64,000 nucleotides of DNA from Pyramidobacter sp. YE332 (GTDB lineage: Bacteria > Synergistota > Synergistia > Synergistales > Dethiosulfovibrionaceae). Every line of letters starts with the position of its first letter. Positions within the stretch are counted from its first letter, which is position 1. Made by a program: the position numbers and the translations under genes. Below the pieces are notes generated by a model. That model made no database searches, was not told the DNA's origin, and saw only the letters and a list, made by a program, of their open reading frames with translations. Shown here one piece after another: positions 1 through 9,766 of the stretch. The stretch lies in the NCBI RefSeq assembly GCF_033060595.1, contig NZ_CP133038.1, positions 372,001 through 436,000 on the forward strand, given 5' to 3'.

Positions 1-7
1 TATAGCA

Positions 8-57
8 GAAAAAATGGAAGCGGGAAAAAAGAACGTTTTCCCCGCTTCCATTTTTTT
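8..57. terminator. Bidirectional hairpin terminator downstream of meaB
   Basis: A long, nearly perfect inverted repeat has arms of about 19 bases (A-rich, TGGAAGCGGG core) with A-tracts on one side and T-tracts on the other. It lies just past the meaB stop and would terminate transcription arriving from either side. Confidence 0.75.
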
Positions 58-98
58 GTTCGGGAAAGAACGGTGTCTGATGAACGGCGGAGCGAGGA

Positions 99-1229
99 TT
101 ACCGTCCGCCCTGGAACAGCTCGCGCTCCATCACGTCGATGATCTCTTGGGCGGCTTGCGTGGGCGGCAATTTGCCCGCGGTGACCTCCTCCTCGATGCG
201 CGCCTTGGCGGCGGCGATGGCCTGGTTGGCGCCGATGAGGTTTTCCAGATGTTCTTGCGCCATGTCGTTGACCCATTTGAGCACTTGTTCTTTGCGCCGT
301 TTTTCGAAGACGCCGTTGCCGCGCACGGTCCTGAAGAACTCCTCGACCACGCCCCACATCTCGGGGATTCCCTCGCCCGTCAGCGACGAACAGGTGTAGG
401 CTCGGCTGACCCAGCCTTCCGTGGCGGGACGCAGGTAGTGGAGCATCATGTCGAAGTCGGCGCGCGCCGACAGCGCTTTGACTTTGTTGTCGCCGTCGGC
501 CTTGTTGACGAGGATCGAGTCGGCGATCTCCATGATGCCCTTCTTGATGCCCTGCAGGTCGTCGCCCGCGCCGGTGAGCGCCACCATGAGGAAGTAATCC
601 ACCATGTTGCGCACGGTCGTTTCGCTCTGGCCGACGCCGACGGTCTCGACGAGGACCACGTCGTAGCCCGCGGCCTCGACGAGCAGCAGCGTCTCGCGGC
701 TCTTGCGCGTGACGCCGCCGAGCGTGCCGCCCGAAGGGGAGGGACGCACGAAAGCGTTGGAGTGGCGCGACAGCTTTTCCATGCGCGTCTTGTCGCCGAG
801 GACGCTGCCCTTGGTGACGGTGCTGCTGGGGTCGACGGCGAGCACGGCGACGCGGTGCCCGTGATCGCACAGCCACGAGCCGAGCGCTTCGATGAAGGTG
901 CTTTTGCCGGCGCCGGGCACGCCGGTGATGCCGACGCGCATGGATCTGCCCGTGTGGGGCAGCAGCTTTTGGATCAGTTCCTGCGCCGTGGCGAAGTGTT
1001 TCGGAGCGTTGCTTTCGATCAGCGTGATGGCCCGCGACAGGATCGCGCGGTCGCCGTTCAGGATGCCCCGCGCGTATTCGTCGACGGAGAGATTGCGCCT
1101 CACGGGCTGGACGTTGGCGGCCGTGGGACCGCCGGTGTCGTCCACGCCCTTCGTCACGAAACAGGCGAATTCGCTGCCGGCGTTTTGCGGCTGCCAGTCG
1201 GGCTGGTACGTGTTGTTTTCGATGCTCAT
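99..1229 (-). CDS. meaB: Methylmalonyl-CoA mutase-associated GTPase MeaB
   Basis: G3E-type P-loop GTPase (376 aa) that protects and reactivates B12-dependent methylmalonyl-CoA mutase by gating cofactor loading. The P-loop GVPGAGKS lies at about residues 103-110, a switch motif ETVGVGQSE at about 195-203, and the guanine-specificity motif NKAD at 242-245. The start at 1229 begins MSIENN and follows a purine-rich stretch. The reading frame stays open much further upstream, but that part overlaps mutB and has no conserved sequence. The gene is last in the mutA-mutB-meaB operon, 32 bases after the mutB stop. The N-terminal ~45 residues look like a family-variable extension. Confidence 0.95.
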   Translation of the reverse strand: MSIENNTYQPDWQPQNAGSEFACFVTKGVDDTGGPTAANVQPVRRNLSVDEYARGILNGDRAILSRAITLIESNAPKHFATAQELIQKLLPHTGRSMRVGITGVPGAGKSTFIEALGSWLCDHGHRVAVLAVDPSSTVTKGSVLGDKTRMEKLSRHSNAFVRPSPSGGTLGGVTRKSRETLLLVEAAGYDVVLVETVGVGQSETTVRNMVDYFLMVALTGAGDDLQGIKKGIMEIADSILVNKADGDNKVKALSARADFDMMLHYLRPATEGWVSRAYTCSSLTGEGIPEMWGVVEEFFRTVRGNGVFEKRRKEQVLKWVNDMAQEHLENLIGANQAIAAAKARIEEEVTAGKLPPTQAAQEIIDVMERELFQGGR

Positions 1230-1261
1230 CGGTTTTTTCTCCTTTTCGGGGGAGGAGGCTT

Positions 1262-3460
1262 CTACTTCGCGGCTCCCTCCTGGGCGGCAAGACGCTTGTT
1301 CAGCACCTGCAGCATCTCGCGGGCGGCGGCGGGGATGACCGTACCGGGGCCGAAGATGCAGGCGGCGCCGTGGTCGTACAGGAATTGGTAATCCTGCGCC
1401 GGGATGACGCCGCCGGCGACGACCATGATGTCGCCGCGGCCGCGCTTTTCCAGCTCTTCGACGAGCTGCGGCAGCAGCGTCTTGTGGCCGGCGGCCAGCG
1501 AGCTCATGCCGACGATGTGGACGTCGTTGTCCACGGCGTCCTGAGCGGTCTCGGCTGGCGTCTGGAACAGCGGCCCGACGTCGACGTCGAAACCCATGTC
1601 CGCGTAGGCGGTGGCGACCACCTTGGCGCCGCGGTCGTGACCGTCCTGCCCCATCTTGGCGACCATGATGCGCGGGCGGCGCCCTTCGCGCTTCTCGAAG
1701 TCGTCGGTCATCTGGCGGACTTCCTTGATCACTTCGTCGTCGGCGAATTCGCTGCTGTACACTCCGGAAATCGAACGGATCACGGCTTTGTGCCTCCCGC
1801 ACACTTTTTCGATGGCAAAGGAAATCTCGCCCAGCGACGCGCGCGCGCGGGCCGCTTCAACTGACAGCTCGAGCAGGTTGCCCTCGCCGCTTTCCATGGC
1901 GTGGGTGATGGTGTCGAGGCACTGCCGCACTTTTTCGGGATCGCGGCCGGCGCGCAGCTTTTCGAGGCGCGCGATCTGCGCCTGGCGCACGGCGGTGTTG
2001 TCGACGTCGAGAATGTCGAGCGGGTCTTCCTTCTCGAGCGGGAAGTAATTGATGCCGACGATCTTTTCGTTGCCGGAGTCGATGTGGGCCTGGCGGCGGG
2101 CCGCGGCCTCTTCGATGCGCATCTTGGGGAGGCCGGTGTCAATGGCCTTGGCCATGCCGCCGAGGCTTTCGACTTCCTGAATGTGCGCCCAGGCGCGGCG
2201 GATCAGCTCGTCGGTGAGGGCTTCCACGTAGTAGGAGCCGCCCCACGGGTCGATGACCTTGCAGACCTTTGTCTCGTCCTGGATGTAGAGCTGCGTGTTG
2301 CGCGCGATGCGGGCGGAAAAATCCGTGGGCAGGGCGATGGCTTCGTCGAGGGCGTTGGTGTGCAGCGACTGGGTGTGTCCAAGCGCGGCGGCCATGGCCT
2401 CGACGCAGGTGCGCGTGACGTTGTTGAAGGGATCCTGGGCGGTCAGGCTCCAGCCCGAAGTCTGCGAGTGCGTGCGCAGCGCCATGGACTTGGTGTTCTT
2501 GGGGTCGAACTGTTTGACGATCTTGCCCCAGAGCATGCGCGCGGCGCGCATCTTGGCCACTTCCATGAAGTAGTTCTTGCCGATGGCCCAGAAGAAGGAA
2601 AGACGCGGCGCGAAATCGTCGATGCCCAGTCCGGCCTTCATGCCGGTGCGGATGTACTCGAGGCCGTCGGCCAGCGTGTAGCCCAGTTCGATGTCGGCGG
2701 TGGCGCCGGCTTCCTGCATGTGATAGCCGGAAATGGAGATGCAGTTGAACTTGGGCATGTTGCGCGAGGTGAAGGCGAAGATGTCGCCGATGATGCGCAT
2801 GGAGGCCGCGGGGGGGTAGATGTAGGTGTTGCGCACCATGAACTCCTTGAGGATGTCGTTCTGGATCGTGCCGCTCAGGACTTTCATGTCGACGCCCTGT
2901 TCCTGCGCGGCGACGATGTAGAAGGCCATGACGGGCAGCACGGCGCCGTTCATGGTCATGGAGACGGACATCTGCCCCAGCGGGATGCCGGAGAAGAGAA
3001 TCTCCATGTCGAGGATCGAGTCGACGGCCACGCCGGCTTTGCCGACATCGCCGACGACGCGCGGGTGGTCGGAATCGTAGCCGCGGTGCGTGGCCAGGTC
3101 GAAGGCGATGGAGAGCCCCTTCTGGCCGGCGGCGAGGTTGCGGCGGTAGAACGCGTTCGACTCCTCGGCCGTGGAGAAACCGGCGTATTGGCGCACCGTC
3201 CAGGGACGGGCGACGTACATGGTGGGATACGGCCCGCGCAGGAACGGCGGGATGCCGGCCATGGAACCGAGATGGTTCATGCCGGCGTAGTCGTCGGCGG
3301 TATAGAGCGGCTTGACGTCGATCTGCTCCATGGTGCGCGTGCACAGTTCGGAGACGGAACGGCCCGTCTCCCTGAGGACGCGCGCTTCCCAGTCCTGACG
3401 CGATTCGGCGCGGCTTTCTTCCTTGAAGGCGATCTTGGTGAAATCAGGATTCTGATACAT
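1262..3460 (-). CDS. mutB: Methylmalonyl-CoA mutase, large (catalytic) subunit
   Basis: Adenosylcobalamin-dependent mutase that interconverts (R)-methylmalonyl-CoA and succinyl-CoA. The 732-residue protein has the usual N-terminal TIM-barrel substrate domain ([11 protein letters not shown] region, about residue 75) and a C-terminal B12-binding domain. The base-off/His-on motif DGHDRG sits at residues 606-611, with the downstream GGVIP loop. Length is normal for the family. The start is only 4 bases after the mutA stop, so translation is probably coupled. The cobalamin riboswitch ahead of mutA would govern this gene too. In an amino acid fermenter it would serve propionate formation or the reverse; the sequence does not give the direction. 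Confidence 0.97.
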   Translation of the reverse strand: MYQNPDFTKIAFKEESRAESRQDWEARVLRETGRSVSELCTRTMEQIDVKPLYTADDYAGMNHLGSMAGIPPFLRGPYPTMYVARPWTVRQYAGFSTAEESNAFYRRNLAAGQKGLSIAFDLATHRGYDSDHPRVVGDVGKAGVAVDSILDMEILFSGIPLGQMSVSMTMNGAVLPVMAFYIVAAQEQGVDMKVLSGTIQNDILKEFMVRNTYIYPPAASMRIIGDIFAFTSRNMPKFNCISISGYHMQEAGATADIELGYTLADGLEYIRTGMKAGLGIDDFAPRLSFFWAIGKNYFMEVAKMRAARMLWGKIVKQFDPKNTKSMALRTHSQTSGWSLTAQDPFNNVTRTCVEAMAAALGHTQSLHTNALDEAIALPTDFSARIARNTQLYIQDETKVCKVIDPWGGSYYVEALTDELIRRAWAHIQEVESLGGMAKAIDTGLPKMRIEEAAARRQAHIDSGNEKIVGINYFPLEKEDPLDILDVDNTAVRQAQIARLEKLRAGRDPEKVRQCLDTITHAMESGEGNLLELSVEAARARASLGEISFAIEKVCGRHKAVIRSISGVYSSEFADDEVIKEVRQMTDDFEKREGRRPRIMVAKMGQDGHDRGAKVVATAYADMGFDVDVGPLFQTPAETAQDAVDNDVHIVGMSSLAAGHKTLLPQLVEELEKRGRGDIMVVAGGVIPAQDYQFLYDHGAACIFGPGTVIPAAAREMLQVLNKRLAAQEGAAK

Positions 3461-3464
3461 GGTT

Positions 3465-5612
3465 CTAGCACATCCCCTTTTTCTTCTGCATGGCGGTGAG
3501 GACCTGGAGGCAGTTGGCTTTCACGTGGATGAAATCGTCGACGCCGGCATCGAGATAGCTCTGTTTGAACTCGGGCGCGGGCGCGCCGGCGAGGAACACG
3601 GTCATGTCGGGGCGCTTCTCCTTGATCAGCTTGGCCAGCGGCGGCACGAGTTCGGGATAGGTGTCGTCGGTCGAACAGATCACGGCGGCGTCGGCACCGC
3701 TTTTCGCGGCGGCCTCGGCGGCCAGCTCCACGGTCTCGAAACCGTCGTTCTTCAGCACCTCGAAGCGAGCCACCTCGAAGAAGCCCGTGCTGAAATCGGC
3801 GCGCGGCTTGTGCTGCGGGATGGGGCCCATGTTGGCGAGGAAAACTTTGACGTTGCCGCCGGTTGTGGCGGCGTAGTCTTCGGTGCGCTTCCTCAGCGCT
3901 TCGTACTGTTCGGTCCAGCGGTGCGGCTCAAGCGGCGCGACTTTGAGTTCGCAGGCGCCGGCGGCGTCGAGAGTTTTCCACAGATCGGACAGCAGCGCCT
4001 CGGCCGCGAACGCCTCGGCGGCGTGGACGACCTGGCCGCCCTTGCCGCATTTGGCGCTTTCGGCCACGTCTTTCAGCGCCTTGGCGAGGCAGTCGGGGCA
4101 GCGGCGTTCTTTGATCTCCGCCACTTTGGCCTCGCGGGCGGCCTTGAACTCGGCTAGGTCGCTTGCGGGCACGTCGAGCGGCGTTTCCGCCATGTTGGCG
4201 TACATGTTGTTGCCGACGGCGCGTTCGGCGCGGGTGGCGAGCTTCTTGAAGCGGTCGGCGAGCACGGCGCCGATCTCGTTCTGGATCAGGCCGGACTGCA
4301 GCGCCTTGACGATTCCGCCTTCGGATTCGATTTTCTGGAACAGTTCCCAGACGCGGTCTTCGACCTGGCGGGTCAGTGTCTCCACGTACCAGGAACCGCC
4401 GGCGGGGTCGACGGCGGCGTCGAAGTTGAACTCGGTCTGCATCATGATCTGCTGGTTGCGGGCGATGCGCCGCGCCTGCTCGGTGGCGGGACGGACGGCC
4501 CAGTCGAAACAGTTGACGTTCATGGCGTCGACGCCGGCCACGGCGGCCGAAAAGGCCTGCGTGGACGTGCGCAGGATGTTGACGTAGGGATCGTAGACCG
4601 TCGCGGTGAACGGCGAGGTCTCGGCGAACACGTTGACCTTGGCGCTCTCGCCCTCGCAGCCGAAGGCGCGCGCCACGTGCGCCCAGAGCACGCGCAGGGC
4701 GCGCAGGCGGGCGATCTCCATGAAGAAGTTGGCGCCGAGCCCGACTTCGAAGCGAAGATGGTGGGCGGTCGCGTCGGGGGCAATGCCGCGCTCCGACATG
4801 GCGCGGATCACGGCGACGGCGTCGGCGAGCGCGCAGGCCGTCTCCTGGACGGCGGACGCTCCGGCGTTGGCGTAAATGCTGCCGCGGATCAGGATCGTGC
4901 GCAGCGCGCACTGATGGTTCTCGGCCCAGAGCAGCGTCTGCGCCATCTCATCGTACAAGCTGTCGAGCGAGCGGCTCAGCGAGCCGTCGCGGGCCAACGA
5001 GCCGACGGGGTCGGCGCCGACGCAGCCTTTCAGGCTGGAAAGCGCGACGCCGTGCTTTTCGCACCAGGCGGCGATCATACCCAGCATCGGCAGGGCCGAC
5101 GCGCCGGCGGCGATGTGCAGCTCGTGCGCGCTCGGATCGGCGGCGGCGAAAAACTTTTCCAGATGTTCCAGCGCGCAGATGCTGACGCCGCGACGCTCGC
5201 GGGCGGGAACGTCCATACCGTGCGTGCTGGAGTAATCGAGCACCGGGTGGATGGCCGTGGCGCCCCTTTTCAGTTCCTCGGCGGCCAGTTCGCCGGCTTG
5301 GCGCGGGCAGCGCGCATCGACGCCCTGGGCGATCTCCCAGAGACGATCGTGCTGCGGCGCGCTCTTGACGCCTCTCAAAAAGTCCTGCGCTCCGGGAAAG
5401 GCATGGCAGTCTTTCAGATTCTCCACGTCCGCGGCCGTGTAGATGGGCTGAAGTGTGATGCCCTCGAACGTCTTCGTGAACATTTTTTTGTCGAAGGGCG
5501 CCCCCTTCAGAGCCACTGCGGCGGCCTGCTTCCACTCCTCGTACGTGGGGACTTTGAACTCGTCAAAGGTGACAGGAGTGATCGGCGCAGATTTCTGCTG
5601 GTCTTTTTCCAT
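3465..5612 (-). CDS. mutA: Methylmalonyl-CoA mutase, small subunit
   Basis: Non-catalytic partner of MutB (715 aa) that forms the alpha-beta heterodimer. It shares the barrel-plus-B12-fold architecture but lacks the DxHxxG histidine motif: the corresponding stretch near residue 595 reads [15 protein letters not shown]. Small subunits are known to have lost cobalamin binding. First gene of the operon. A GGGAGG Shine-Dalgarno sequence lies upstream, somewhat far (about 12 bases) from the ATG. The cobalamin riboswitch lies in the leader, so the operon is expected to respond to B12. Confidence 0.95.
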   Translation of the reverse strand: MEKDQQKSAPITPVTFDEFKVPTYEEWKQAAAVALKGAPFDKKMFTKTFEGITLQPIYTAADVENLKDCHAFPGAQDFLRGVKSAPQHDRLWEIAQGVDARCPRQAGELAAEELKRGATAIHPVLDYSSTHGMDVPARERRGVSICALEHLEKFFAAADPSAHELHIAAGASALPMLGMIAAWCEKHGVALSSLKGCVGADPVGSLARDGSLSRSLDSLYDEMAQTLLWAENHQCALRTILIRGSIYANAGASAVQETACALADAVAVIRAMSERGIAPDATAHHLRFEVGLGANFFMEIARLRALRVLWAHVARAFGCEGESAKVNVFAETSPFTATVYDPYVNILRTSTQAFSAAVAGVDAMNVNCFDWAVRPATEQARRIARNQQIMMQTEFNFDAAVDPAGGSWYVETLTRQVEDRVWELFQKIESEGGIVKALQSGLIQNEIGAVLADRFKKLATRAERAVGNNMYANMAETPLDVPASDLAEFKAAREAKVAEIKERRCPDCLAKALKDVAESAKCGKGGQVVHAAEAFAAEALLSDLWKTLDAAGACELKVAPLEPHRWTEQYEALRKRTEDYAATTGGNVKVFLANMGPIPQHKPRADFSTGFFEVARFEVLKNDGFETVELAAEAAAKSGADAAVICSTDDTYPELVPPLAKLIKEKRPDMTVFLAGAPAPEFKQSYLDAGVDDFIHVKANCLQVLTAMQKKKGMC

Positions 5613-5666
5613 GATGAATCAAATCCTCCCTGACGCTGAAAATTTTGCCCGTTTCCCCGCTGTCGG

Positions 5667-5726
5667 AAAAAATTCAGCGAAGAGAACGCGCTTGCGCGGC
5701 GAAATCCCGCCCGCGCAAGATTCGCT
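5667..5726 (-). terminator. Riboswitch expression-platform terminator before mutA
   Basis: On the minus strand there is an outer AGCGAA/TTCGCT pair enclosing a perfect CTTGCGCGG/CCGCGCAAG stem. The distal arm is followed within a few bases by six Ts. Lying between the cobalamin aptamer and mutA, it looks like the terminator arm of a transcription-attenuating riboswitch. Confidence 0.6.
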
Positions 5727-5739
5727 CTCTGTTCCCCCC

Positions 5740-5826
5740 GTTTCAGGCCGGTATCCTGACTCGCGCGCAGCGCGCTCACAGTGGCGGGGCCGCTTTGGTC
5801 TTTCACCAAATTCCCCGGGCTGAAAC
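5740..5826 (-). ncRNA. Cobalamin riboswitch aptamer (compact form)
   Basis: Read on the minus strand, the region contains the signature blocks of the cobalamin aptamer in order: GGGGAAT, GGTGAAA, GCCCCGCCACTGT and GTCAGGATACCGGCC. A GTTTCAG/CTGAAAC pair closes both ends. The peripheral domains between CACTG and the distal AGGATACC block are very short, so this is a compact variant. It lies in the leader of mutA, which encodes part of a B12-dependent enzyme. That makes the assignment functionally coherent, although mut operons are less usual targets than B12 synthesis or transport genes. Confidence 0.9.
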
Positions 5827-6101
5827 TGCATATCATGACTTCTCATTCTACAATAAAAATTCCCTCGAATCCACCTCAAAAGGGCAAAAAGAAACGTTCG
5901 GAAGGAAAAAGACGGTTCAAGTTTCAGTGTTGTATTTCGCGCCGCCGAAAAGACGCGAGAGAGAAAACGAACGGCGGCGGCCATGGCTGTCCAAAGAATT
6001 GTTGTTTTCTCTCATGTGCGGGCATTTTTCGTCTGCTAGAATCAGGGCGTGGTTCCCGGAGGCGTCCGTAAGCCTCCGGCGGCAAAGGAGGTCTGTCTTG
6101 C
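5827..6101. other. Divergent intergenic region between mutA leader and the 6.1 kb gene
   Basis: It presumably holds the mut promoter on the minus strand and the promoter of the secreted protein on the plus strand, but no convincing paired -35/-10 was seen. A perfect CCGGAGGC/GCCTCCGG hairpin at 6056-6079 lies just before the Shine-Dalgarno AAGGAGGT of the downstream gene. Confidence 0.4.
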
Positions 6102-6551
6102 ATGAAAAAAATATTGGCGTCGAACGTTGTCCTGCTGACGATGCTGTTCTTCTTGTCAGCCGCGCGTCCTCTGGCGGCGATGAGCGTCAATTTTTACGAT
6201 CTGTCGGTCGAGATCCCCGAGGGCTGGTCCTTCAGACAGGGCGAACAGGTCCTGATCTACAACCAGAACGAGAGCGCCGCCGTCATCGTCGACCAGGCCG
6301 CCACCACCCGGAGCGGCACCGTCAAGAGCGTGGCCGAAAATCTGGCCGACGCGGTGGGCGTGAAAAAGAACGACATCCGCCGCGACAAAAAAGGCTCGCT
6401 GCGCCTGGATTTCGTCCAGAACGGCGAGCCGGTCAACGTCCGCGTGCTGGAAAGCCGCGGCCGCATCCTCATGGTCTACGTCTTCGGCAAAGACGCCGAA
6501 GCCAACAAAATCGCCGCCTCCATCGGCGAAAAAAGCGCCGCCGGCCATTGA
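6102..6551 (+). CDS. Hypothetical exported protein
   Basis: Unrecognised 149-residue protein. It has a clear N-terminal signal peptide: MKK, a hydrophobic run to about residue 20, then a probable cut near AAM at 25-27. The mature part is a small mixed alpha/beta domain (PEGWSF near residue 40, alternating hydrophobic strands) resembling small secreted domains, but no family can be named. A strong Shine-Dalgarno AAGGAGGT sits 9 bases before the ATG. The gene is monocistronic, with its own terminator downstream. Confidence 0.75.
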   Translation: MKKILASNVVLLTMLFFLSAARPLAAMSVNFYDLSVEIPEGWSFRQGEQVLIYNQNESAAVIVDQAATTRSGTVKSVAENLADAVGVKKNDIRRDKKGSLRLDFVQNGEPVNVRVLESRGRILMVYVFGKDAEANKIAASIGEKSAAGH

Positions 6552-6565
6552 CCGTACGGCGACAA

Positions 6566-6614
6566 AAATACGCTGCGAAAGGGTCGCTTTGTCCCCCTTC
6601 CGCAGCGTATTTTT
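6566..6614 (+). terminator. Intrinsic terminator after the exported protein
   Basis: Inverted repeat AAAATACGCTGCG / CGCAGCGTATTTT with a run of six Ts after the distal arm, 15 bases past the stop codon. Confidence 0.8.
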
Positions 6615-6742
6615 TATCCGGCACGCGAGCCGCCGCCCAAAGGCGGGCTGAACGGGACTCTTGGCCGTCTGTTTTGCCCCGCTTCGTTTATAATAAGGCC
6701 GTTTTCACGCCTCAAAATTTACGCTCTCAAGGAGAATCATCG

Positions 6743-8131
6743 ATGACAGATCCTTTTCGGACGAAAGAGTCCGCTTTCTGCGACTATGCGGAACAAATCA
6801 TAACGGCTCATCGCGCCCGCGGCCTTGCCGTCGCCGTCGTCGATCGGAGCGGTACGGCCTATCAGAGATTTTTCGGCTTCCGCGACGCGGCGCGCCGCCT
6901 GCCCGTCGGCGAGAACACGATCTTCGGCCTGGCCTCGGTGACCAAGTCTTTCACCGCGCTGGCGCTGATGCAGCTGGCGGAGCAAGGGCTCGTCGATCTG
7001 CAGGTGCCGGCGTCCGCCTACTGCCCGGAATTCAAAAACGGCGGGCAAGCGCCCGTGAGCGTGGCGCACTTCCTCAGCCACAGCGGCGGCTATTTCCCCA
7101 TGCCGCGAGCGCTGCTGCCCGACCTCCTGAAAAAACTGGGCGTCGATCCGCGCTCGCAGGAAACGGCTTACGACGACCGCGTCGCCCAGGCGGCGGTCGA
7201 ACAGGTCGCGCGCGGTCTGGACGCGCCGGCGCCGCGGCTGGGACGCCCCGGCGAATACATGAGCTACTGCAACGACGGCTACGGCATCCTCAGCGACATC
7301 GTCCGCCGCTGCGGCGGCGAAGGATCGTACGCCCGCTACGTGGAACGCCGCATCCTCGGGCCGCTCGGCATGGGCCGGAGCACCTGCGAGTTCCTGCGTC
7401 CCTCCGAAGACGCCGACACGTCGCTGCTGTACAGCGACGATCTCGGCGTGAGCGAAGGCGACCGCGACTTTTACCGCAGCGCCTTCGTCCTCAACGGCGG
7501 CGGCGCGATGAAATCCACGCTGGCCGACCTGAAAAAATATCTGCGCATGTACCTCAACGGCGGCCGCGGCGAAGCGGGCGCGATCGTCGCGGAACGGAGC
7601 GTCCGCGACATGGTAAGCCCCCGCGTGGCGGCGAAGCATCATCAGTTCTACGGCTACGGGCTGAGCGTCGGCTTCATGCGCGACCTCACGGTGTACCGCC
7701 ACGGCGGCAGCCTGCCCGGCGTTTCCTCGCACATCGCCTGGTCGCCGGAACTCGACCGGGGTGTGATCGTGCTGTGCAACACGCAGAACGTCCCCGTCTC
7801 CCTGATTGCCGACGCGCTGCTCAGGATCGCCGCCGGCTGGGAGCCGCCGCCGGAAGACCTCTGGACCGACTGTCCCTGGGAACCGGAAGTTATCGAAGCG
7901 GCCTGCGGGCATTACCGCTCCGGCGAAGGCGCGAAAGTCACCATCGAAAAGGACGGCCGCGGCATTTCCGTCCTCAACGACGGCAAACCGATGAGCGTAC
8001 GCATGGTGCGCGGCCGCATGGCCCTGCTGCGCAGCGGCTTCGCCGTGTCGGAGCTGCGCCCCTGCTTCAACGAAAACGGCGCCGTCTGGGCCCTGCGCCT
8101 GAACGACCGCATCGTGCCGAAAGTCGGCTGA
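6743..8131 (+). CDS. Serine hydrolase of the beta-lactamase (class C)/D-aminopeptidase family
   Basis: 462-residue penicillin-binding-protein-like hydrolase. It has the serine nucleophile motif SVTK at residues 65-68, YCN at 175-177 (the YxN motif) and HGG at 320-322 replacing KTG. A C-terminal ~80-residue beta-rich domain follows, as in many members of this family. There is no signal peptide, so it may be cytoplasmic. HGG-type members are usually esterases, peptidases or D-amino acid-specific hydrolases rather than resistance lactamases; the true substrate cannot be told from sequence. The ATG follows AAGGAG. A TATAAT-like -10 lies at 6689-6694. Convergent with the MATE gene, leaving only 8 bases between the two stops. 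Confidence 0.85.
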   Translation: MTDPFRTKESAFCDYAEQIITAHRARGLAVAVVDRSGTAYQRFFGFRDAARRLPVGENTIFGLASVTKSFTALALMQLAEQGLVDLQVPASAYCPEFKNGGQAPVSVAHFLSHSGGYFPMPRALLPDLLKKLGVDPRSQETAYDDRVAQAAVEQVARGLDAPAPRLGRPGEYMSYCNDGYGILSDIVRRCGGEGSYARYVERRILGPLGMGRSTCEFLRPSEDADTSLLYSDDLGVSEGDRDFYRSAFVLNGGGAMKSTLADLKKYLRMYLNGGRGEAGAIVAERSVRDMVSPRVAAKHHQFYGYGLSVGFMRDLTVYRHGGSLPGVSSHIAWSPELDRGVIVLCNTQNVPVSLIADALLRIAAGWEPPPEDLWTDCPWEPEVIEAACGHYRSGEGAKVTIEKDGRGISVLNDGKPMSVRMVRGRMALLRSGFAVSELRPCFNENGAVWALRLNDRIVPKVG

Positions 8132-8139
8132 GCGCCTTG

Positions 8140-9474
8140 CTAGCCCAAGTATTTCTTCATCCGATAGTTTTCCACGGCGATAAAAGAGCCCGTGCAGAGC
8201 AAAGAAAGGAACTCCGCGACGGGGATGGCGTACCAAACGCCGTCTGTTCCACAGAACTTCGGCAGGATGTAAAGCATCGGGATCAAGAAGACGGTTTGGC
8301 GAAGCACGCTGAGCAGCAGAGTCCTCTTCGGCTTTCCGATCGACTGAAAATACACCTGCCCGACCGCCTGGACAGTGGCGAGAGGAAACAGCAGCGTCAG
8401 TTTTTCCAGACCGTCCGCGGCGTAAGGCATGATCCGTCCGTCCCCGTTGGTGATGACCGACATTATTGCCGCGGCCCGAAGATGAAAGAGCAGCCAGCCG
8501 CCGATGCCGATGACGAAGGCGAGGAACATCGACTTATAAAGAGTTTCTCTGGCCCTCGCGTAGGCTCTTGCTCCGTAATTGTAGCCGATGATCGGCTGAC
8601 TGCCCTGTCCGATCCCGAAGACGGGCATCAAAACGATGGAATACGTGATGTTTATGGCGCCGTAAGCGCCGACGGCAAAATAGTTTTCGTAGCGCAGCAG
8701 TTGATTGTTCGCAGCCGCGGCGATCAGCGAGGAGACGACCTGAGTGAAAAACGTGGAGAGTCCCGCGATGTATATGTCCAGCACGTCGCGACACTTCAGT
8801 CTCAGACCTTTCGGATCGACGCGGCACGACTTCGCCTTTTTCGACAGGAGCCGGAGCATGCACAGCAGCAGCACGAACTGCGAGATCACCGTGGCCAGCG
8901 CCGCGCCGCCGATCCCCATGCCGAAAGGAAAGAGAAAAATGAAGTCAAGGAAAACGTTGAGCAGCGCGCTGGCGGCCGTGCACAGCATCGCTTTCCCCGG
9001 AAAGCCGATCACCCTGTTTATGTGATACAGTCCCGTGCCTGTGATCATCAGCGGCAGGCCCCGCGCGATCACCGTCAGATACTCTCTGCCGTAGGGGATG
9101 GTGCTGCCGCTGGCGCCGAAAAAATACAGCACTTCGTCAAGAAATGCGGATACGCCCAAGAAGACGATGGCCGAGGTCGCCGCCAGGGCGACCAGCGCGC
9201 CGCCGATCAGTTCCTCGACCCGCTGCTGCTGTCTTTCTCCCATTTTGATCGCGATGAGAGAGGCCGCGCCGATGCCAATCCATACGCCGAAAGCCTGAAG
9301 CACCAAAAAGACCGCGCTAGCGACGCTCATGCTCGAAAAAGCCTCCGCGCCGACGGCGTAGCTTACGAATATTCTGTCCGCTAGGTTATAGACGGCATTG
9401 ACAAGCATGCCTACTGTCGCCGGCACAGAGTAATAAAATATCAACCTGACGATATTGTCTCTCTCCAGATTCAT
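8140..9474 (-). CDS. MATE family multidrug/metabolite exporter
   Basis: 444-residue inner-membrane protein with about 12 hydrophobic segments in two related halves, typical of MATE cation-coupled exporters (first helix YYSVPATVGMLVNAVYNLAD; second half begins near IYIAGLSTFF). The start at 9474 is preceded by GGGAGGGAGAAAAA. An in-frame upstream ATG would add about 20 charged residues and lacks a ribosome site. The substrate cannot be predicted. The gene stands alone and converges on the serine hydrolase with no visible terminator in between. Confidence 0.93.
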   Translation of the reverse strand: MNLERDNIVRLIFYYSVPATVGMLVNAVYNLADRIFVSYAVGAEAFSSMSVASAVFLVLQAFGVWIGIGAASLIAIKMGERQQQRVEELIGGALVALAATSAIVFLGVSAFLDEVLYFFGASGSTIPYGREYLTVIARGLPLMITGTGLYHINRVIGFPGKAMLCTAASALLNVFLDFIFLFPFGMGIGGAALATVISQFVLLLCMLRLLSKKAKSCRVDPKGLRLKCRDVLDIYIAGLSTFFTQVVSSLIAAAANNQLLRYENYFAVGAYGAINITYSIVLMPVFGIGQGSQPIIGYNYGARAYARARETLYKSMFLAFVIGIGGWLLFHLRAAAIMSVITNGDGRIMPYAADGLEKLTLLFPLATVQAVGQVYFQSIGKPKRTLLLSVLRQTVFLIPMLYILPKFCGTDGVWYAIPVAEFLSLLCTGSFIAVENYRMKKYLG

Positions 9475-9668
9475 TTTTTCTCCCTCCCCTACAGCTTTTT
9501 GACGGCGCGGGCGCCGTTTTATATCCGCCGGCACATTGAAGCTTCGCGGTCTTTTGCGGGAACAGCGCGGACCTTCCCCTCTTGCGCCATCCCGCCGTGT
9601 TTTTCAGCGCGTTTTCCGGCCTTCCCTCCTGAGCAATCGGTCACAGCTCTCTGCCAAACATTTTACAT

Positions 9669-9705
9669 GAAAAAAACGCTGATCGAAGTGATCAGCGTTT
9701 TTTTC
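9669..9705. terminator. Bidirectional terminator
   Basis: Perfect stem AACGCTGATC/GATCAGCGTT flanked by A7 and T7, about 60 bases beyond the stop of the peptide-binding protein gene at 9767. Confidence 0.85.
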
Positions 9706-9766
9706 GTGGGACAGGCCCGTCGGCGAAACGATCGTGTTCGTTTTTGCGCGCGCCGCGAGGTCGCGG

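Noticed and set aside
1230-1802. In-frame N-terminal extension of meaB overlapping mutB
   Set aside because: It would overlap the mutB 3' end by more than 500 bases and is Arg/Gly/Pro-rich shadow sequence. MSIENN at 1229 has a ribosome site and the normal family start.
5645-6742. Long plus-strand frame running from the mutA leader through the exported protein into the serine hydrolase
   Set aside because: It crosses the riboswitch and a terminator and is out of frame with the exported-protein gene. ATG 6743 with AAGGAG gives the family-length hydrolase.
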